From positions 1 through 64,000 of the forward strand of contig MU128936.1 in the NCBI GenBank assembly GCA_014904985.1: a DNA stretch of 64,000 bases, given 5' to 3'. How positions within the stretch are numbered: position 1 is the first letter of the stretch; every line of letters starts with the position of its first letter. Origin of the DNA: Hydnum rufescens UP504. Its lineage: Eukaryota; Basidiomycota; Agaricomycetes; Cantharellales; Hydnaceae. The position numbers and the translations under genes were made by a program. The notes under the pieces were generated by a model that worked only from the letters and a program-made list of their open reading frames with translations, searched no databases and was not told the origin of the DNA. Shown here piece by piece: positions 21,258-33,059 of the stretch.

Positions 21258-21687
21258 TGCCGTGAAGCTCTTTGAACCATAGCCCTGCGAGTGCGGATCA
21301 TTGCATCCTTGGCGTCTGGTTTCTTTGGAGAGCGAAGGAGGATGGGATCGGGGCGGGCCCACGCATTTTCAGATGATCCGCGTCCCGCTGACACGCTATG
21401 TATACTATTGTATAATGCGATGTACTGTAACACTAGGAGAAGTGGAAAAGTAAAATCCATCCGTCAGAGCATAGTAGCCCCGCTCAATTCTGCTCACCTC
21501 ACCTCAACTTCTTTTATTTTTAACTTTTGTTACCGTGTGAAATAAAAAGTTGAGCCATTTTTGTGAGATGAACTTTTCATGTCTCACCTCAACAACTAAT
21601 CTTTTAGCATCCGGCCCCTGAAACTCTGAATGATTTGCATTATAGACCTGGGTCCCGTGACACCAGGGGCTGACACATCAGTTGGAA
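21258..21687. other. Spacer between WDR68 and the LINE
   Basis: AT-rich, with no gene seen. It probably holds the 3' UTR of WDR68. Confidence 0.4.
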
Positions 21688-21978
21688 GTGGTGGTGGTGG
21701 TGGTGGAAATCTCATTTATATACCGCGTCGGGCTGCCTATGGGTAATAGCTAGGCGCCTAGGGCGGTCCTTTTACAAGGGGTATAAGTTATGTACTTTGG
21801 CTAGTCTCCGGCTCCGATGATTCTCCCTTGGACTCGTAGTGTTCTCGTCCTTCCTGCCTGCTCGGCCTTCCCATTATATTCTCCCATACGGCTTTCTTGC
21901 CGTGGTTCGTTCTTCTTCGGCTTCGGGGCATGGTGCATATATATACAGGATAAGATATTTGGTTGAGGGCATAAGCTG

Positions 21979-24900
21979 TTACTGAATACTCAGCTTTGTG
22001 AACACTGGGCATGCTTCGATGAATTTGACCAGCCGGTCCATTCCTTTCATCGTGCCCATCAGGTGCCGCATTTGTCGGTCTTCTCCCTCGCCTAGGAGGT
22101 ATCGTTGGTCTTCGAATATCGGGCAGTCTTGGAGGAGGTGCTCTCGGGTTTGCGTGTGCTCCCCGCATTGGCATGCTTTGTCTTCGTCCGGTACGAATTT
22201 CGCATAGTAGCTACCAATATGGGCATGTCCTGTCCGGCATTGTACGAGCCTGCTAAAGGTCTTGCGTGAGAGTTTGCGGAGCCATTTCGTTGGCATGAGG
22301 GAGGGGGGAACTTGTTGGCCATTTTGTAGCTGGATCGGTCCCGTTGCCTTGGGTCGGTTATCCACAGTTGGGTCCATCGACTTCGCAGATCGTGTCTCCG
22401 CATGCATCCGGCAAACGCGGCTGAGTGGAATTCCGGTTGTGCGGGTTGTTTGGAGCTGCCTCGTTTGGCTAGAGTGTCCGAGCGCTCGTTTCCCAGGATG
22501 TTGTGGTGGCCTGGGACCCATGAGAGGGTGATCGTGAGGTCCCGGTGTTGTTGCAGCAAGGGGAAGATGATTGCTCTAAACCGTTGTGAGCATCGCTGTG
22601 CTTTTCCCGGGGTGCCCTTGTGGATTCTTTGTAGGGCACCCGTGTTATCGGCATAGAAGTGGATCGACTTGATCTGGTTTGCTACTTGGTCTTGTGTCAT
22701 GATTTCCTTCACTGCTTCAGCTGCGCGTGCTAATCCCTCCATCTCGGCATCGTACACTTCGACATGTTCACCAAGTGCCAGCCCACCTTCGCAGATTGTC
22801 CTCCCTCCTCTGAATATTGCATATCCTGCCCCTGTGCGGCGCACCCCTCTTTCGAATGAGAGGGATCCGTCTGTATATGCAAGTATGTGGCCGTTGTCAA
22901 GTTCGAGCTCTGTCACTTCGTCTCGGTGTTTCCGTGCCCATTCCTCCTTGAATGACTCGCCGGGTTCGTTGCGGGGCACCTTAACTTCTAGACGGCCTTG
23001 GAGGGGTTCGTCATGCAGGGACTCGTGCCATGGGGGGTCGGCAATTGGGTTGATTATTTCGGTGTTTGGTACCATGCGGGAGGCAAGTTTCCAGAGTGTA
23101 GTGCATTGTAGTTGTTTGGACCTATCCGCGGCGCGTCTATCTAGGTTCGACCAGTTGCGGGATTTCTTGTGGGGGGGTCGAGGGGTGGTGGGGTAGAGAC
23201 TGGGTGGATGCGGTGTTCAGGGGGTAGACGGGTTGAGATAGGGTGTCGTGCTTCGAGTCGGGTGAAGCGGAGTGCGGCTCTATCATTTGCATATTCGAGG
23301 GATTCGTGGATTGGGGGGATGGAGCATTCTAGTTCCAGAGCATACGTCGGGGTTGTCCGGAATGCCCCTGCTATGAATCGCAGAGCTTTATTCTGGATTG
23401 TTGTAAGGGGGGCTGACTGCATTTTTCGGCCGCGCCACCAAACTGGGCTTGCAAATGACATCATTGGGAGTATGGCACCCTGGTATAGCAGTCTCCTTTG
23501 GTACTGGTGGAGGCCTCGGAGTGAGTTGCCAAGTACTGCCAAGGAGTCCACAGCGCGTGATGCTCTGGCAGCTACTGTTCTGACATGTTCTTGGAACGTT
23601 AGCTTCGAGTCGAAAATAATTCCGAGCCATTTGATGGTTTTCGAGGGTTGGATTATTGCTTCGTCTCGGAAGTTATTTGCTTGGAGCACGACTGGGGCAA
23701 GTGCTTCCTCTCGGGTTCTCCATGTGTGGTGGATTAGTTCCCGTTTTGTTTTGTCTGTCATCATGCCTCGCGCGTGGAGCCAGTGGTCAGCCGTGTCGTA
23801 TGCAAGCTCCAGGATTCTCACATTCGTCTGGATCCTCTGGCTGGCCACCCTGAGGTTGCCGTCGTCGACGTATAGTATGGTTGGCATACATGTTGTGGAC
23901 GATGCCTTGGCTTCCGCCTTAGCTGCGGGGGGAGGTTTCGTGGGTTTGTTGCTTTGCTGATGGCATCGACTAGGGGTGCCGAGAAGTAGGCGGCAAGGAT
24001 TGGGGATACGCATGATCCTTGTGGTATGCCGGTTTTCGTGGCCAGAAGTGAGTCGCGTTTCCCGTCAAGGCAGATGGCAGTCATGCGGTCACTTAGGAAT
24101 GAGGCAGTCCATTTGACAATGCACAGTGGTATGCCTTTTTCTCTCAGTGTGGTTAGGAGGACTGGGTGTGGGACGAAGTCGAAGAATCCAGTGATGTCGA
24201 ATGTGAGCGATGACGTAACTAGGCCATGATTTCGTGCTGCTTCTACGTCGTGTACAGCCACTAGGGCTGCATCTTCTGCTGAGCGACCCTTAATGCCACC
24301 GAATAGGGTAGGTGGGATGAGTGAGTGCTTGATGGCCAGGTACGAGAGACGGTCGGCCATAATGCGCTCGATCACTTTGCCGAGGACTTCCAGGAGTTGT
24401 ATTGGCCTATACGCTCTCGGTTGCGCATAGTCTGGCTTTTTGGGCTTCCGTAGGGTGACTACAAGGGATGAGTGGAATGGGTGTGGGTGATGTCCGATTT
24501 CGGCTGCCAACCTGACTATCTGGACAATCTCCTCTTCCGCCACTTGCCAGGCAAGTTTGAATGCGGCACCAGACATTCCGCTAATGCCTGGGGCATTGTG
24601 GGATTTCTGTTTGAAGATCGCAGTGCGTACCTCGTTCCTTGTGATGGGGACCCATGGGGTGTCGCTTTCGCGTGCTTCCATATCTGGGTAGTGTACATCA
24701 GCAAGGTCTGGTGGTGCGGGGAGGAGGACTCTCCTTAGTTCGTTGCATTTCTCCTTGTGCGTGACTGCTGGGGGTACGTCCGGGCCGCGGCTGATGGGTG
24801 GTGATAAGTATTGGCGGTTGCCCTTAGTCCATCGTAACAGATTATAGAAGTTCTGCGGGGTCGCTTCTTCTATTATGCTGTTGTGGTGTTCTCGCTTTGC

Positions 24901-26082
24901 TTTCTTGTACAGGCGGTCGAACTTTGCTGAGCAGTGTTTTGCATAGTCGGAGGTTGCTTGGCTGCAGGCGCCGGACTTGGCAAGTTCTTCCCTGGCCTCC
25001 TGGCGTGCACGGGTGCGTTCGCGCATGGCCTTGGTCAGGGAGGGACTCCACCATGGCTTGGAGCGGGCACAGGGGCGTCGTGGGGGGGCTGCCTTGTCCG
25101 CTGCCTTAGTCATGCATTCATGGAGGACTTCTGTTGCCGAATCCAGCACCTGGGCTGTGACAGGGTGGGTCGCATGGGAGAACAGGGGTCCAAACACTTC
25201 GTCATACCGGTCTTCATCTTCATGGAGTGCAGCCTTTAATTCTTTTGTGAACGTAGGTCCGTCCAGGTCTTTCCAGTTGTACTTAGCTTCTGTTAGGTCG
25301 TATAGGGCATCATTTCCATTGGCAATAGAGAAGAATGTTGCGTAGTGGTCAGATCCAGCATTATCTTTGCTTTCAATTGACCACTTTTGCAATACATGGG
25401 CTTCTGTTGCTGCAGCATTCTTGAAGGTGAAATCTAGCGCTGAGGTTGCATTTGAGCCGAACGAGTGCCATGTTTCTTGGTTCCATTCGTTCTCTATTTC
25501 AAATGTGTTCGTTGTCAGCCATTCAACTGTTGACTCTGCTCGCTCATCTGGTTGGCGTCCTGGGGGGGACATTTGACGATAGAGGGGGTGGTGTAGGTTC
25601 CAGTCCCCTGTAATGATCGTGGGAATAGTTCCATTGATTTCAAGGGTCCTGAGCCTGTCGACTGAGAACGTATCTCCATCAGCATCTGCCTGGTTATAGA
25701 TGTTAATAATTCGGGTCGTGGGCTGGTCAGGGCCTCGCCTTTTAACATCTATAATTTGGATATCTAGATCATCCAAGAGGTCAGTGCGGGGGGTGACTTC
25801 GACGTTGGATGACTGGCGGAGGTAGGCCATCACTCTGGGTCGGCGGTCTTCAGGGATAGTCTTGAAGGTTGGGAGGATGGGGGTCCATCCTCTATGACTG
25901 CAGCCCCCTCGTATGTCCCCGGTGTTCGTAATTGCTCCGAACCAGGGTTCCTGGAGCAGGATTAAGTCAAAATTCCTATAGTGGGTTGAGGCAGTATGGA
26001 GAGCTGTGTGGCAAATTTTGTTAGAGCGTGCTGTGTTTAGGCTGTATACGTTAATAGATGGGGGTTGATTGTCTAGGTCCAT
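21979..26082 (-). CDS. LINE ORF2: endonuclease, reverse transcriptase, RNase H
   Basis: The start at 26,082 shares a base with the ORF1 stop. The APE endonuclease part shows LLQEPW, TIITGDWNLHH, SALDFTF and GSDHY. The RT part shows AYRPIQLLEVLGKVIERI, LTFDITGFFDFVPH, TGIPQGSCVSPILAAY and the catalytic YVDDG. The RNase H part shows YTDGSL, DAEMEGLARAAEA, YADNTGAL and WVPGHHNILGNERSD. The C-terminus has CQCGEHTQTREHLLQDC. The frame shifts at three G runs: 23,927-23,932, 23,171-23,177 and 22,303-22,308. One added base at each would give one continuous frame to the stop at 21,979. As written it cannot encode full-length ORF2. Confidence 0.82.
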
Positions 26083-27740
26083 TAGTTTTGTGAGGGGGAG
26101 TGTGATCGCTCAGCTTGATGGTTAGATGGCCCTGCCCCGGGTGTCTGCGTTGCACGTTCTCTCTCGTCTGGGGGATTGTCCCAATCGTCTATTACGGGCC
26201 CACCCCATTTCCTCCAGGGGTCTGACGTTTCTTGGGGCCTAGCTGTTGCCTTCTTCCAGTGGGCATGCATAGTTTGGTGGTATTTGGCGAGCCACTGTGA
26301 GCTTGGGCCACGGATGCCCTCCCCAATGTTGATGACATCCGACTCGGGGACCTGGGTGCCTCGGTAATAGACCGTTGTCATCTCGCCTGCCGGTTCACCT
26401 ATAGTTTTCTTCGTTCTTGGTTTTCTTGGGCCGTTGACTGGGGTTGCGCCTCCTGCTGGGTGTGGTGGGTTCACTGATGGTCGGCCGAGGATCTTGGCTA
26501 GCCTGTCGCAGTCTCTTGATTTGGCCTCGTGTTCTCGGCTGCAGTTTATGCACTTCGGCTTTATTTCCTCCGGGTGCTCTGCTGTCGTATGGTCAGGGCT
26601 GGTGCAGGTCTGGCAGCAGTCCCCCTTGCACATGAATTCGCGGTGGGACAGTGAGCCACATCGTCCGCAGTAGATTGGTCGGGGGCGTTCTTCATATGGG
26701 GCGGTGTGGCATGGCATCCCTAGGATGAAGATAGTATGCTGGGCTCTGAATTGCTTTGCCTCGTCAATTTTTGTGAATGAGAACACAACTGAGGCTGTTC
26801 TCTGCTTAGCTATATTCTCCTCTGACCCCAGCCATGCTGGGGGTGCTGCTTGCGTCATTTCCTTGAAGTCTGGGTATGACCACTTGGTGGCTTCGTGGAT
26901 CTCTTGTGGGGTTGTCCTATTCCCATGGGCGTTGTAGGTTGGGACTCTGTCCAGTTTGACCTTGAACCGTTGGGTGTCGCCATGGGATTCTATGCGTTCG
27001 GGGATGAACTCTGGATCAATGGCCCTTACTATTATGTCAGCGAAATTTGTTAGGTCTGTGGCTTCGTTTCCTGGGCCTGCAATGGCTATGACGTTTCCAG
27101 ACATGGAGAACATTACTGCCATCACCGTTACTTTGCTGGCCATGCTTCTACGCTGAATTTCCTGGTTTGCTCGGTCAACCACCTCGGGGCCTATGAGTCG
27201 TCTTGCTGCTGGGATGAGTGGGTAGGTTTCGATTATGAGTCGTTTGGGGTGGTTGCGGGATGCTGGGTTGGCTGGGATGCGCTGGACTAGGGTCTTACGT
27301 GATGGGTTTGTCGGCTTTATTGGGATCGGGTTCTGGGACTTCGTGACTTTGGGCATGGGCTTGGGCATGTCGGTGTCGGTGGGGGAGGGCCTGGGCATTT
27401 CCACAGTTGGTTGGTGCCCTTGGACCTGTCTGGATAGTTCTTCATTTCTTTCAGTGAGAGTTGCTATTGCCTCAGAGAGCCTCATATTAGTGGTAATGAG
27501 CTTAGCGTGGATATTGTTCTGGGTTTCTGTGGCTTCTTCTTCGCCATCTGTAACTTCGGGGAATCGTTCATAGAGGTTGCGCAGGGCAATTTTTGTGCCC
27601 TCATCGACAGAGTCATAATTGAGGATGCTGGAGTCAACTACTGACAGAGTTCCCAGGATGCTTGTGAGGGCATTTTTAATTTTCTCAGTGGCTGCTTCGG
27701 CTGACATGGTGCTGCGTTGCCTAGAGGGGGTTGTTGGCAA
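26082..27740 (-). CDS. LINE ORF1, nucleic-acid binding protein with CCHC knuckles
   Basis: This is the gag-like RNA-binding protein of the LINE, which packages the element RNA. It is about 550 codons as read. An N-terminal helical region (ATEKIKNALTSILGTL, then TTNMRLSEAIATLTERNEEL) may form a coiled coil. A proline-rich linker follows, then a globular part, then cysteine knuckles CGRCGSLSHREFMC, CCQTCTSPDHTTAEH and CINCSREHEAKSRDC. The stop overlaps the ORF2 start (TAATG). An open frame upstream (from 27,970, or Met at about 27,822) joins this one if the C run at 27,753-27,762 has one more base, so the true N-terminus may be longer. Confidence 0.8.
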   Translation of the reverse strand: MPTTPSRQRSTMSAEAATEKIKNALTSILGTLSVVDSSILNYDSVDEGTKIALRNLYERFPEVTDGEEEATETQNNIHAKLITTNMRLSEAIATLTERNEELSRQVQGHQPTVEMPRPSPTDTDMPKPMPKVTKSQNPIPIKPTNPSRKTLVQRIPANPASRNHPKRLIIETYPLIPAARRLIGPEVVDRANQEIQRRSMASKVTVMAVMFSMSGNVIAIAGPGNEATDLTNFADIIVRAIDPEFIPERIESHGDTQRFKVKLDRVPTYNAHGNRTTPQEIHEATKWSYPDFKEMTQAAPPAWLGSEENIAKQRTASVVFSFTKIDEAKQFRAQHTIFILGMPCHTAPYEERPRPIYCGRCGSLSHREFMCKGDCCQTCTSPDHTTAEHPEEIKPKCINCSREHEAKSRDCDRLAKILGRPSVNPPHPAGGATPVNGPRKPRTKKTIGEPAGEMTTVYYRGTQVPESDVINIGEGIRGPSSQWLAKYHQTMHAHWKKATARPQETSDPWRKWGGPVIDDWDNPPDERERATQTPGAGPSNHQAERSHSPSQN

Positions 27741-27999
27741 GTTGGGGCTGAAGGGGGGGGGGTTTCCGTACGGCCCATATCCACATCTTCTGGTTCGAGG
27801 GGTTGGTTGGGTTCTTTTGACATGGGTAGTTTGCCAGGGCGGGCATGGGGGTTTGTTGACAGTGATGGTCTAGCTAAGGGGTTGTGTCTCACATTGTCAG
27901 TTGTTTTCGGCTGTCTGCAAATGCCGCCTCCTGGGTCAGGGTTTTTTGAGCTTTGGGGGCCTCGTATCATTGGGAGGTGGGGGGAATGCCTTTGGGGGG

Positions 28000-30721
28000 C
28001 TTGGAATGGGGTAGGGATGTGTATAGAACTCTGATCTAGTCTAACGACCTGATTTTTTCCACTCGGCAGATTGCAGTGGTGAGTTGTTGCTATTCAAAGG
28101 GGTCCTACAGTAGACTAACTCGCCAAGAACTTCAACTCCGCCTGGGAGTTGCCGAATGGCTGGATCCGGGCTCCCCAAAGTTCCTAAACCAGCACCCCAT
28201 TCAACTGCACGGATGGCAGACGTGAGAGAACTTATTCAATGTTTCATCAAATGCGATGGTGTCTCTGCAGTAGTGAGCATCCTTATCAGCAATCAAGTCT
28301 GCTAGCCTCTAGTGCTGAGCACTACTCACAAATGCTCATGAATACAGAGGACTCATTTCCTTCAGTTGACTCAACCAGAGCGAGAGGCAGCCACCGCCAT
28401 CTTGGATGATCTCATCGCAGAAACAACCAAAGGCAGCAGGCCCCAGTCCCCCACCCCAACTGGGAGCACCCCTGTGGAATCTACGATGGGCAGTGGCCAC
28501 TCAAGTAGAGTTTATGTGGAGGTGCCGCCGAGAAGTGCAGTAACTCACTCTGTGATTTATGCGCGCCCTCACTCACATTTCAATATAGACCCAATACTGC
28601 TCCCTCCGCTCAGCAAGAGGACTGCGAGGCGCCGAATTCGCAGGAAACAGCATGGGAACGTAGTGAACCATGGGATGCATCCCCTCAACTCGGAGCTTGT
28701 GAAAACCATGACGGTGTCCGTGCCTGTGGGCCTTGCTGGGTCCGTGCTTAATGCCGCAGAGTTTCACCCAATTCCCCGCCGCTATACCCGGGGCTCAAAG
28801 CCCAGTGCGGGTGCGAGTGGGCATGAATGGGTCAGGGCGGAGATACTTCAACGGGTGGCTCTTTCTCGAGCTCGAATCAATTTTCAAATTGATATACTGG
28901 AAGCTTTGGTCATCTCTGCTGCATAATTCCCTGATCCGCATAGTTTGATATGTAGACTACCCAATCAGGGCGTGGCTATGAAAACTCGGGATGCCATCAT
29001 CACTGCCTGCAATGGTTGGGGTGATTCTGAGCCTATGGAAGCAAATGGACTCAACATCATGCACTCATTTGGATAGGTCTCGGCTGAACCCCTTTCTGAA
29101 GTGTCCTTTCTTTTGAACGACACATTTGATTGTCCTGCACTCTCTGTACCTCCTGACCATCAAGGATGAGCTGGATTTTCCCTTGACCGGACCGTAAACC
29201 CCAGTTTCACTGCATTCCACACCCCCCTATCTGTGATTGATGCCCCTTCACGACCCTGAGGGGGGCATGTCTTGATCGACACACAACTCCCCACCTCTCG
29301 ACCTTCCTGATGAGCCGTGGGCCAAATCTCGCCCCAAACATGGATGAACCGAAACAGAGTGCTTGTTACGCTCTTGAAATGTTCTCTTCTGGCCGAATCT
29401 GCAGCCACGTTATCAACATTACAACTGTCAGCATGATCTCTTGGCGCCAGGAACATACAATAGTGCTTCATGCATGGCGGATAGTCATCTCAACACAGTC
29501 GATCTGCGGCTCGCCTTTTACGCATTCAAACCCTTTGCCTATGGATGCTAGACAACTGACGATCCAGGTTCAATTTTGTGCCCTTTATATTTACAACCAG
29601 TGTAGGTATCATAAAGTTTGAACTAGTCGACTCGCTAGTCGACTCGGTGGCCCACGGTAGTTTTGTTCCTGATCAGTATCGCAAGCCTTACTGATGAGGC
29701 TTAGGTTTCATCCAGTAATCCGATATCCTTCAGCCACCGTGACACCCCTGGCTCGCTTTCTTCATCCCCGTAATCCGCCGAACCCTTCTCGCTCTCATAA
29801 TCACACCGAGGGTCCCAGGGGCAGTGCCAAGGGATACTTCGCAAGAACATTGCGCCGGGTTACGCTCAAGGTTTGCCCATTGCACACCCCTCGCTCCAAT
29901 CTTCCTAGACGACTAGAGTCAACGTGGCGAAACCAGGACTCATTCTTCAACGGTCGCGAATCCATCATTGAGCCCCTCACCAAACAATGGGAGAAGGAAA
30001 TGAACTAAGACTGGGCCACGGAAGCTATGATCTTCTTTCTCGCTCAATCCCTTCTTACTTCCTCTCGTACTTGCCATCATGTGGGCATGGTGTGTTCTTA
30101 GTCCGAGATCATCAGCGGGATCTGCGTATTGCAAATGCAATGCAAGGATCTGTCCTCCAACAGAATCCTAATGCTACTCACGCAGAAATAGAGGGTACGG
30201 CCTTTCTAGTTTAATCCTCTTTCCGGACCCTTCATACTCTCTTCAAGGACACCTCGTTACCACCATATTTGAAGGCGCACTTCTGCAGCCAGGGCCCTCC
30301 GCCAGCTGGGGCATCTTTCTTCTCATTGGCATTTATGGCATCTTTTTGATTCGAGCCTATCAAGTCCGGCTATTCTTCATCATGGTATTCTGCGTGCGTA
30401 TCTCTTGCCGTGCCCATCTGATTTTCCCGGAAGGTTGACTCATTGTTGCTGGACAGACCGTAATTCTTAGTATTTTTGCTTCTATGGCTCCTCTCATTCC
30501 CATTTTCTAATGTGAATAGACCTCTCCAATGAGTCCCTTTGATGTCACTGATGTCCGTCCAAGTGATGTCACTTAGGCAACTATCCTGCTTCCTCGATTT
30601 TCACTGCTCTTCTCGTCTTTGTGAGCAGATAGTGGCTATTATGAAGAGTGAGGGAAACAGTTCTTATGCACAAAGGGGATAATAGATTTCAAACGGGTGT
30701 TGGTATCACATAACAGTATTA
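28000..30721. other. Decayed region with isolated open segments
   Basis: The plus strand carries open segments that look like parts of one or more old genes: about 28,100-28,220 (ELQLRLGVAEWLDPGSPKF), 28,366-28,926 (beginning LTQPEREAATAILDDLIAE, with a basic KRTARRRIRRK run) and 29,694-30,210. They lack a consistent start and splice chain. I do not recognise the family; an old transposon or a lineage-specific gene is possible. 30,220-30,720 shows nothing clear. Confidence 0.35.
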
Positions 30722-33050
30722 TTATTCCCAATATTCTTTGATCGTCTGTGACAAAAAGAGATCACGCCAGCTCTTGTGCAAATCTGCCCCATAAGTCTTC
30801 AGCCAAGTGAACCCCTCCCGGAGGAACTCTTGATAGCTTGTTATATAGGTCTCCGTGGACACAGTCCCCTTAGCCCCGAAGCGATCCTCCTCCGCCCGCT
30901 TCGCAAACAGCCTGAGCCACTTGACTATCAATCCATAAAATGGGTGGTCCATCGGCGGTGGGTATGAAGAAATCGTCAACTTCGTTTGGGAAACTGTCGC
31001 CACGTGATGAGAGAGAAGACCAGCCAGCCAGGACCTCTCCCGCTTAGTGGGACTGTATTGGACAGAGTGCTCAAGTCCGCAGACCATCGCCACCCAGGCC
31101 CCGGATTCAAGATCATCGTTGGGATTGTGGTAAACGCGTGTGCCTTCCACCAATCGAATCAAGAGATTCATTGACATGAAGGGGAGGGTGCCCTGAAAGT
31201 AACGTTGTCACATGAAGGGGGAGCTAAGTAAAGGGAAATGTCCAACTCACAGAAATTGACTCTCCCGGCTCTGGCACCCGCTGATTGTCGATGTGCTTGG
31301 CCAGATCCCCGTCAATCAGGATCCCCCGGCATCTTGTAGGAAGGAACTCGAAGTTTGATCCAAACCTAGTCAATTCTGTAAATGACGCCACATGACAGAA
31401 CTATGGATCAAGGATACCTACAATTCGTCGAATACTTCCGTACCCGTGACATCTTCATCCACAGCCAAAATATTCCCGTCACTAACATCCCGATGTAAGG
31501 CCTTGGATTTCTTAAGCAGATTAAAATGCCCTGAGCAGCATCCTTATAAGGTCACAAAGACAGTACCCACATCCGCATTGATTCTTCCACATACCAATCA
31601 TTGCGTGAAGAATGCACTCGATCAACTCGTATGGCGTCTTGCAACTGTAAAGTGGTTTACCAACAGTCGAATAGTACAGACGCATGTGGACTCGTTGTTC
31701 AGGTTCCCAGGATGCAACTTCCCCTCCTAAAGCACCCCAGGGCTTTGCACCATTCACGAAGCGCAAGTTGTCGCCAAGCCGTTGAGTAGCCCTAACAAAT
31801 ATGAGAATCGGATACGTTCACTCAGCTTCAAAGTTATCTTACCAAATCCTCGGGACACCAAACTCGTCCTTGACAGGGACGTATGTGTTGGCTTCAAGGT
31901 TAGCAATGCTCAGGAGAGGCCAGGCATCTTTGTAGACGAGCTGGGAAGGAATTTTCCCATCAGCCGCACCATATCTGTCCAGATTCCCATATTCATAGAC
32001 TGTACAAGAATCGGCCAAGGCTTCTGTGGGGCTAGGGCAAGCATCCTTGTCCGCAGAGCTCTCCCCCATTGGCATTCCTGTTTTGTCGTGGGGAGTGGAA
32101 ACATCCTTTGTGTCGGTTTCACAAAGAATGCTTGTATTGTTCCCAAGGGAAAACTTTGAGGCAGTCGTGGGTGGTGGTGCGGGAGGGGCTTGGCCTGTAC
32201 ACTTCTTCGGGAAGCGGGGAGATCTTCGTAGTGACGGATTGATTTGCTTAAGGGAGGTTGTTTCTGGGTGCTGTGGATCAATATTCTCCTTTCGTGACAA
32301 AACTGCAACCTGATTGGCCCGCCCGCGTATGCAAGCACGACTCGAGAGGGGAGACACGTGTCCAAAGGGGTCATTCTGTGAGACGGTTGAAAGGAAGCCC
32401 GCACCCTCAGGGTTCCAGCTGAAAACTGTCTCCAACATCTGGACAAACTTCCAAAACTCGGGTTCCTGACCATCCATTCGGAGTTCGGGCGTCGATGTAA
32501 GGCCTCCCCGGTGGAAGAACATGAAGCGAGCACGCTGCGACTTGTACTTGACTCCGAGCACAAGAGCAAACTGCCGTGTCCAGTTTGAATACAAAAGGGC
32601 GCGGCCATATGTCGCAGCCTGTGTGATGAGATCTGACCAGTCCTTCTTTACCTCTATTACGACATCTACATCCCGCCATCTCACTCGTTCATTTTCTCCC
32701 AATTCTGTGCGCCGCGTAAGAATGAGATCAGGCTTGAGAGCATGGGCGCCTTCCACGCTATCCATCATCGCCCGATCCGCGTAGACGAATAAGCTGTGAT
32801 TCTCGTATACTGCCCCAGGTTTGAGGGAACCCCTATGCTGGTTCAGCACATTACGCACGGCATTGATGGTTTCCAGGACAGGCTTGTAGTACGCCGACTC
32901 CCCACCCTCCGATGGCCATGTCGGAAGACGATGTTTAAGTTCGCTGATAATCGTGGATGATATTGGGTTCCCACTAGAAAGCTCATTTGACTCGAATGTA
33001 GCCCCCAAGAGTTCAGATCGGAGTGCCTCTTGGAGCTCCATTTGAGACAT
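30722..33050 (-). CDS. FunK1-type fungal protein kinase
   Basis: FunK1 proteins are kinase-like and expanded in mushroom-forming fungi; their substrates are unknown. The start at 33,050 (MSQMELQEAL) is preferred to an upstream Met inside a repeat. The first exon (to 31,843) holds the N-terminal domain, with WRDVDVVIEVKKDWSDL and TRQFALVLGVKYKSQRARFM, and a serine/proline-rich linker. After an in-frame intron comes IWATQRLGDNLRFVNGAK, then EQRVHMRLYYSTVGKPLYSC and YELIECILHAMIG. A further exon gives the catalytic loop ALHRDVSDGNIL. Next comes GILIDGDLAKHID, where the usual DFG is replaced by D-x-D-L-A. The last exon has GTLPFMSMNLLIR and a DDLESGAWVAMVCG segment. All joins keep frame, so the gene looks intact. 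Confidence 0.8.
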
Positions 33051-33059
33051 GACAATGGG

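Larger units (their letters stand above)
21688..27970 (-). mobile_element. Tad/I-like LINE (non-LTR retrotransposon), nearly complete
   Basis: The element has two ORFs on the minus strand. ORF1 has zinc knuckles; ORF2 has an APE-type endonuclease, reverse transcriptase, RNase H and a C-terminal cysteine motif. This is the layout of the Tad and I groups of LINEs common in fungi. The probable 3' end is a short GGT/ACC tract at 21,688-21,706 (plus strand). The 5' end lies beyond 27,970, at about 28,030, but I could not define it, and no target-site duplication was identified. The scarcity of stops suggests a young copy. Four frame breaks all sit in G/C runs. Confidence 0.85.

Noticed and set aside
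23169..23960. Long plus-strand open frame (about 263 codons) over the LINE
   Set aside because: It is the antisense shadow of the reverse transcriptase coding strand and has no domain of its own.
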